Shown in pieces: positions 57,854 to 64,000 of a DNA stretch of 64,000 bases. The position numbers were made by a program, and so were the translations under genes. Positions within the stretch are counted from its first letter, which is position 1. Every line of letters starts with the position of its first letter. The notes below the pieces were generated by a model, which saw nothing but the letters and a program-made list of their open reading frames with translations, made no database searches and had not been told where the DNA came from. This DNA is from Streptomyces cinerochromogenes (GTDB lineage: Bacteria > Actinomycetota > Actinomycetes > Streptomycetales > Streptomycetaceae), in contig NZ_BMRM01000008.1 of assembly GCF_014648635.1 (NCBI RefSeq), positions 186,001 through 250,000 on the forward strand. Direction: 5' to 3'.

Positions 57854-58750
57854 TCAGCGCACGGGGAGCTGAAGGACCGGCGTCCGGCCGTCGTGCGGGC
57901 CTGTGGACGGCCGGCCGAGCCGGTCGTCCGAGCCCTGGAGCGCGCTCGCGACCAGGGCGGTATGGGTCCAGGCGGGTTCGGGGGCGGTCGGCTGGGCCGC
58001 ACGGGCGAGGGAGCGGCGGTCGGGGTGGGTGCCCGGCCGGATCAGCGGGTGGACCTCCACCTCGGCGACCAGCCTCCGGGTCCGGGCCACCCGCCACAGG
58101 GAGGCCAGCAGGGTGTCCTCGCCGACGAAGGCCGCCGCGGTGCCGGGGCCGCCGCCCTGCTGCCGGTAGCGCAGGCCGACCGGCTGGACGGGCACACCCG
58201 CGTCCAGCGCGGCCTGGAACACGGCCCGGCGGAAGCGGCCGTGGGCGCGCCCGCACCAGGTGCTGCCCTCGGGGAAGGCGGTCACGGCCGCGCCCGCGCC
58301 GAGGGCGCCGGCGATCTCGGCGACCGTGCCGGGCAGGGCGCGCAGCCGGTCCCGTTCGATGAACAGGGCCCCGCCGCGCGCCGCGAGCGCGCCCGCCACC
58401 GGCCACTGCCGCACCTCGGTCTTGGCGAGCATCCGGGCCGGGCGTACGGCGGTGAGCAGCGGGATGTCCAGCCAGGACACGTGGTTGGCGACCAGCAGCA
58501 GCCCGCCGTCCGGCGGGGCGGCGCCGGTGACGCGGACCCGGACCCCCATGGCCCGCACGATCATCCGGCACCAGCGCCCGACCCACTCGGCGGGGATCCT
58601 CCCGCCGAGCGGGGACAGCGCGACCCCGGCCAGCAGCAGGACCGCGACCGCGGTCAGCCGCAGCACGGCACGGGGTACGGCCGCGGCGGCCCCGGCCGGC
58701 TCCACGCAGGCGCCCGGGGTGCAGGGCGCGGTGGGCAGCCAGACGCTCAT
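57854..58750 (-). CDS. PlsC-type acyltransferase (OlsA-like)
   Basis: A 298-residue membrane acyltransferase: one hydrophobic N-terminal helix, NHVSWLDIPL (catalytic NHxxxxD), GALFIERDR and TAFPEGSTW (FPEG). Its ATG shares a base with the stop of the OlsB-like gene (TGATG). The two together fit ornithine-lipid synthesis, with this enzyme adding the second acyl chain, though a lysophosphatidate acyltransferase role is possible. Confidence 0.88.
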   Translation of the reverse strand: MSVWLPTAPCTPGACVEPAGAAAAVPRAVLRLTAVAVLLLAGVALSPLGGRIPAEWVGRWCRMIVRAMGVRVRVTGAAPPDGGLLLVANHVSWLDIPLLTAVRPARMLAKTEVRQWPVAGALAARGGALFIERDRLRALPGTVAEIAGALGAGAAVTAFPEGSTWCGRAHGRFRRAVFQAALDAGVPVQPVGLRYRQQGGGPGTAAAFVGEDTLLASLWRVARTRRLVAEVEVHPLIRPGTHPDRRSLARAAQPTAPEPAWTHTALVASALQGSDDRLGRPSTGPHDGRTPVLQLPVR

Positions 58751-59520
58751 CAGGCCGGGACGAGGGAGAGGAAGTGCCGCAGGTAGCGCGGGTTGACCCG
58801 GCGCATCGACAGCAGGACGTACAGGTCGGCGACCCCGAAGTCGGGGTCGTGCGCGGGTTCCCCGCAGACCCAGGCGCCCAGCCGGAGGTAGCCGCGCAGC
58901 AGCGCCGGGAGGTCGGTGCGGCCGGCCGGGGCCCCGGCGTTCGGGACCCAGGGCAGCAGCGGGCGGACCCGGAACTCCTCGGGCGCCAGGTGCTTGCCGC
59001 GCACCCGCTCCCAGGTACCGGCGGCGAGAGTGCCGCCGTCGGCGAGCGGTACGGAGCAGCAGCCCGCCAGCCACTCGTGGCCGCGGTCGGTCATGTAGCG
59101 GGCTATGCCGGCCCAGATCAGGCCGATGACGGCGCCGTCGCGGTGGCCGGGGTGGACGCAGGAGCGGCCGACCTCGACCAGGCCGGGCCGGATCGCGTCG
59201 AGCGCGGTGAGGTCGAACTCGCCCTCGGAGTAGAGCCGGCCGGCGACCGCGGCCCGCTCCGGGGGCAGCAGCCGGTAGGTGCCGACGACCTGCCCGGTCA
59301 CCTCCTCGCGGACGAGGAGGTGGTCGCAGTAGGCATCGAAGGCGTCGACGTCGTGCCCCGGCTCGGCGGTGGCCAGCAGGGCCCCCATCTCCCCGGCGAA
59401 GACGTCGTGCCGCAGCCGCTGCGCGGCACGCACGTCGGCCTCGTCACGGGCGAGGGTGACGGTGTAGCGGGTGGGTGCCGCGGGCTGCGGGGGGCGGTCG
59501 AGGGTGGTCACGCCGGTCAT
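58750..59520 (-). CDS. GNAT-fold N-acyltransferase (OlsB-like)
   Basis: A 256-residue protein of the ornithine-acyl-ACP N-acyltransferase/hemolysin group: AQRLRHDVFAGEMGA, DAFDAYCDHLLVRE, VEVGRSCVHPGHRDG and DFGVADLYVLLSMRRVNPRY. Such enzymes add a 3-hydroxy acyl chain to ornithine. It is first in a two-gene operon with the PlsC-type acyltransferase. Substrate specificity is inferred from that pairing. Confidence 0.88.
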   Translation of the reverse strand: MTGVTTLDRPPQPAAPTRYTVTLARDEADVRAAQRLRHDVFAGEMGALLATAEPGHDVDAFDAYCDHLLVREEVTGQVVGTYRLLPPERAAVAGRLYSEGEFDLTALDAIRPGLVEVGRSCVHPGHRDGAVIGLIWAGIARYMTDRGHEWLAGCCSVPLADGGTLAAGTWERVRGKHLAPEEFRVRPLLPWVPNAGAPAGRTDLPALLRGYLRLGAWVCGEPAHDPDFGVADLYVLLSMRRVNPRYLRHFLSLVPA

Positions 59521-59664
59521 GGCTCTCTCCTGGGCACGGGCCGGGTCGGCGACGGGAGCGGCGGACCGGGTGCGTACGGCCCGCCGCTCCTGTTCTTCCG
59601 AGGCCGGTTGGCGTGCGCGTGACGGGTGCCGGGAGAGCGGATGTGGGGGTGGTGAACGCCGGGG

Positions 59665-60693
59665 TCAGCCGTCCTTGGTCACGCACCCGGCGAGCAGCCG
59701 CGCGGAGTCCTCCGCGTCCAGCACCCGCTCCAGGACGAGGTCGCCCGTCATGTGCGGGAAGAACCGGCCCGCGGGCCAGCTCCGCTCGTACGGCGGCGGG
59801 TCCAGGACGAGCAGTCGTACGCCGTCCACGACGGGGATGTCCGAGGGGGTGCCCTCGTTCCACACCCAGTCGCCGGAGGGTGTGACGAGGTTGAAGGAGC
59901 TGGTGGTGTGCACGTGTCCGGGCTGGTCGCGGCAGACGGCCGCCTCCTCGGCGGAGGGGGCGCGGCCGGGCAGGTGGCCGCCGCCGATCAGGACGTCGGC
60001 GAGCAGGGTGTGCAGCTGGAAGGTGTCGCCGATACCGCTCATGCGCAGCGCGTAACCGGTGCCGGTGGGGCGGTCCAGCACGACCAGCGGTTCGTCGTCC
60101 AGGACGAGCAGGGCGTAGGCCAGGCACTTGAAGTCGTGCCCGGAGGCCTCCTCCACCGAGCGCAGCGTCCGGAAGAGGCGGGCGCGCGTGTCGGCGTCGA
60201 GGGCGGTGCGGACCGCGGCGTGGTTGAGCATGGCGACGGAGGCCATCTCCCACTGGTGCAGGGTGAGCCAGGCGACGGCCGCGTCCTCGCCCACCCGGTC
60301 GAAGAGGTCCGGGTGGGCTTCCCCGGCCTCCGGGTCGGGGAACTCCCCGCCGCCGGTCGCCTCCCACCGCTCGCAGGCCTCCCGGGCGCCGTCGAGCGTC
60401 TCGGCCAGCCCGGCGAGGACGTACGGCCCGCACGCGGAGGGGTCGGCGCCGCGCTCGACGCAGGCGCCGACGATCACGGCGACGGTGGCGCGGGGGCCGG
60501 GCGGCACCTCGTCGAGGATTCCGGCGAGCCGTGGCCCGGCCTGGTGGAACTCCTGGTCGGCCGCCTCGCCGAAGAACCGGTGCAGGTCCTGGAAGCACTG
60601 CTGCGACCGGTCGGCGTCCCGTGCGCGGACAGCGGCCTCGAAACCGGCTACGGCGTCGAGGAACCGCTCCCTCCCCTTGTTTCCGAAGATCAT
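59665..60693 (-). CDS. Conserved hypothetical protein (342 aa)
   Basis: A soluble protein without signal or membrane segments. The N-terminal half is helical (RERFLDAVAGFEAAVRARDA, VAVIVGACVERGADPSACG). The C-terminal half has strands such as YALLVLDDEPLVVLDRPTG and VVDGVRLLVLDPPPYE. I recognise no catalytic motif or family. It stands alone, downstream of the sdh terminator and upstream of the acyltransferase operon. Confidence 0.75.
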   Translation of the reverse strand: MIFGNKGRERFLDAVAGFEAAVRARDADRSQQCFQDLHRFFGEAADQEFHQAGPRLAGILDEVPPGPRATVAVIVGACVERGADPSACGPYVLAGLAETLDGAREACERWEATGGGEFPDPEAGEAHPDLFDRVGEDAAVAWLTLHQWEMASVAMLNHAAVRTALDADTRARLFRTLRSVEEASGHDFKCLAYALLVLDDEPLVVLDRPTGTGYALRMSGIGDTFQLHTLLADVLIGGGHLPGRAPSAEEAAVCRDQPGHVHTTSSFNLVTPSGDWVWNEGTPSDIPVVDGVRLLVLDPPPYERSWPAGRFFPHMTGDLVLERVLDAEDSARLLAGCVTKDG

Positions 60694-60725
60694 GCGCGGA
60701 GCCTACAAGGGCCCGGGACACCAGA

Positions 60726-60755
60726 CGGGGCCGGGGAGCACCACTCCCGGCCCCG
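60726..60755. terminator. Hairpin terminator of the sdh operon
   Basis: Ten-base arms (CGGGGCCGGG and CCCGGCCCCG) with a ten-base loop, 44 bases past the sdhB stop on the minus strand. Confidence 0.8.
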
Positions 60756-60798
60756 CCCGCCCGCCTCCGTCCGGCGAACGTCCTTGAGGTGGTGACCG

Positions 60799-61544
60799 CT
60801 ACCGCTTGCCCGCCTTCCGGGTGGCCCGCAGCCACTCCTTGTTCATGCTGGTGATCGACATCAGCGGAATGCCCTTGGGGCAGGCGGTGGCGCACTCACC
60901 GGTCAGCGTGCACCCGCCGAATCCCTCCGCGTCCATCCGGGCCACCATGTCCAGCACCCGCGTCTCCCGCTCGGGCGCCCCCTGGGGCAGCACGTTGAGA
61001 TGGTTGACCTTGGCGGAGGTGAACAGCATCGCCGCCCCGTTCGGGCAGGCGGCCACGCACGCCCCGCACCCGATGCACTCGGCGTGCTCGAACGCGAAGT
61101 CGGCGTCGGCCTTCGGCACCGGCGTGGCGTGGGCCTCCGGCGCGGATCCGGTCGGCGCGGTGATGTAGCCGCCGGCCTGGATGATCCGGTCGAACGCCGA
61201 CCGGTCCACCACCAGGTCCTTGATCACCGGGAAGGCGGACGCCCGCCACGGCTCGATGTCGATCGTGTCGCCGTCCCGGAAGGACCGCATGTGCAGCTGG
61301 CAGGTCGTGGTGCGCTCCGGCCCGTGCGCGTCGCCGTTGATGACCAGGCTGCACGCGCCGCAGATGCCCTCGCGGCAGTCGTGGTCGAAGGCGACCGGCT
61401 CCTCCCCGGCGAGGATGAGCTGTTCGTTGAGGACGTCCAGCATCTCCAGGAAGGACATGTCGGGCGAGATGTCGTCCACCTCGTAGGTGGACATCGCTCC
61501 TTCGGCGTCGGCGTTCTTCTGCCGCCAGACGCGCAGGGTGAGCT

Positions 61545-61548
<4 letters not shown>
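60799..61548 (-). CDS. sdhB: Succinate dehydrogenase/fumarate reductase iron-sulfur subunit
   Basis: A 249-residue subunit. The 2Fe-2S ligands are in CREGICGACSLVING and TTTCQLHM. The C-terminal clusters are in ECIGCGACVAACPNG and CTLTGECATACPKGI. It passes electrons from SdhA to the cytochrome b. ATG 61548 overlaps the sdhA stop by four bases (ATGA). It lies last in sdhCAB. Confidence 0.95.
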
Positions 61549-63494
<1,946 letters not shown>

Positions 63495-63495
63495 G

Positions 63496-64000
63496 TCAGC
63501 TCACCACTCCGGTCATGACGCCCACGGGTACGGCGACGAAGCCGGCCGTGAGCAGCAGCGCGAGGACGTTCGCGAGGGTCTTCAGGGCGCGGTCGCGCCT
63601 CCGGCTGCCGACACCGAGGGTCTGGGCGGCGCTCCAGAATCCGTGCCGGATGTGCAGGCCGAGCGCCAGCATCGCGACGATGTAGACGACGTTGCCGTAC
63701 CAGGTGGAGAAGGTGTCCACGACGTTCTGGTACGGGTGGCCCTCCTGGAAGCCGCCGGGGTGCACGGTGCCGGTGGTCAGGTCGAGGACGTGCCAGACGA
63801 TGAACAGACCGAGGATGACGCCGCCCCAGCGCATGGTGCGGGTCGCGTAGCCGGCCCGGGGCTTCTTGTGCACGTACTTGCTGGGCCGTGCCCTGATGTC
63901 GCGGCGGCTGAGCTGGTAGGCGGAGGTGGCGTGGGCGACCACGGCGGCGAGGAGGACGACCCGGATCAGCCAGAGCGTCCACTCGTAGTGCATGAAGGGT
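63496..64000 (-). CDS. sdhC: Succinate dehydrogenase cytochrome b subunit (5' end outside the window)
   Basis: The last 168 codons of the gene; the frame stays open to the edge, upstream of Met 63993. Four membrane segments are visible (WLIRVVLLAAVVAHATSAY, GGVILGLFIVWHVLDL, NVVYIVAMLALGLHIRHGFW, NVLALLLTAGFVAVPVGVM) with heme-ligand His candidates in VVAHATSAY, FIVWHVLDL and LGLHIRHG. It anchors SdhAB and reduces menaquinone. Confidence 0.92.
   Translation of the reverse strand, partial: PFMHYEWTLWLIRVVLLAAVVAHATSAYQLSRRDIRARPSKYVHKKPRAGYATRTMRWGGVILGLFIVWHVLDLTTGTVHPGGFQEGHPYQNVVDTFSTWYGNVVYIVAMLALGLHIRHGFWSAAQTLGVGSRRRDRALKTLANVLALLLTAGFVAVPVGVMTGVVS

Noticed and set aside
55314..58586. 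Minus-strand open frame of about 1090 codons
   Set aside because: Antisense to the UvrA-like gene, whose Walker and zinc motifs are complete; only the frame-shifted part covers the acyltransferase gene.

Overview
The window is high-GC actinomycete DNA, almost certainly a Streptomyces chromosome. Coding bias is strong at third positions, GTG and TTG starts are frequent, and stop/start overlaps such as GTGA, ATGA, TTGA and TGATG are common. Diagnostic genes include a long chaplin with a sortase-type LAQTG signal, an egtABCD ergothioneine operon, a caa3-type CtaG and a three-gene succinate dehydrogenase. I see no rRNA, tRNA, CRISPR array or complete insertion sequence.

Positions 1-11,700 form an accessory region that looks like one or two RiPP (modified peptide) loci. 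A LodB-like flavoprotein (169-1338) overlaps the end of a gene cut by the window edge. A three-gene minus-strand operon of unknown proteins follows (3219 to 1358), then a SAM methyltransferase. Next is a minus-strand operon running from 8680 to 4015: a small alpha/beta-barrel-like protein, a 62-residue acidic peptide, a JmjC/cupin-8 oxygenase and a full-length LanB dehydratase. Divergent from it is a 107-residue protein whose middle resembles nitrile-hydratase-type leader peptides (NHLP). Further on, a 228-residue protein with a similar N-terminal helix is translationally coupled to a TPR-2OG/Fe(II) oxygenase. No LanC, protease or exporter lies in the window. This region is the best candidate for an undescribed system.

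Positions 11,700-17,000 hold a secreted Cys-containing protein, a LysE exporter, a two-CxxC protein, a decayed stretch, a cytochrome P450 and an APH-fold kinase. Positions 17,100-26,200 carry an epimerase, a GNAT, a two-component system, a coupled glycosyltransferase/DUF2064/methyltransferase operon, a membrane molybdopterin oxidoreductase and a polytopic glycosyltransferase-like protein. Two of these proteins contain low-complexity insertions. Positions 26,300-32,000 hold the chaplin, DUF2243/CtaG, a TPR protein, a BlaI/M56 pair and a PepSY protein.

Positions 32,100-46,100 hold a peptide deformylase, a flavin disulfide reductase, a WCPPC thioredoxin, LacI and TetR regulators with clear operators beside a TetX-like monooxygenase and an FMN reductase, an HSL-type hydrolase, an amidase, an NfeD/flotillin pair, an HTH regulator with a cysteine-rich C-terminus, a cupin and a PemK-like protein. 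Positions 46,100-64,000 hold a TIGR02452 macro-domain protein, egtABCD, an orphan sugar-binding lipoprotein with a DasR-like site, dodecin, a HAD phosphatase, an LLM flavoprotein preceded by an 18-codon leader ORF, an MT0933-like protein, a short UvrA, an OlsB/OlsA-like acyltransferase pair and sdhCAB, with sdhC running off the end. Short tandem repeats sit in several gaps of the last third.
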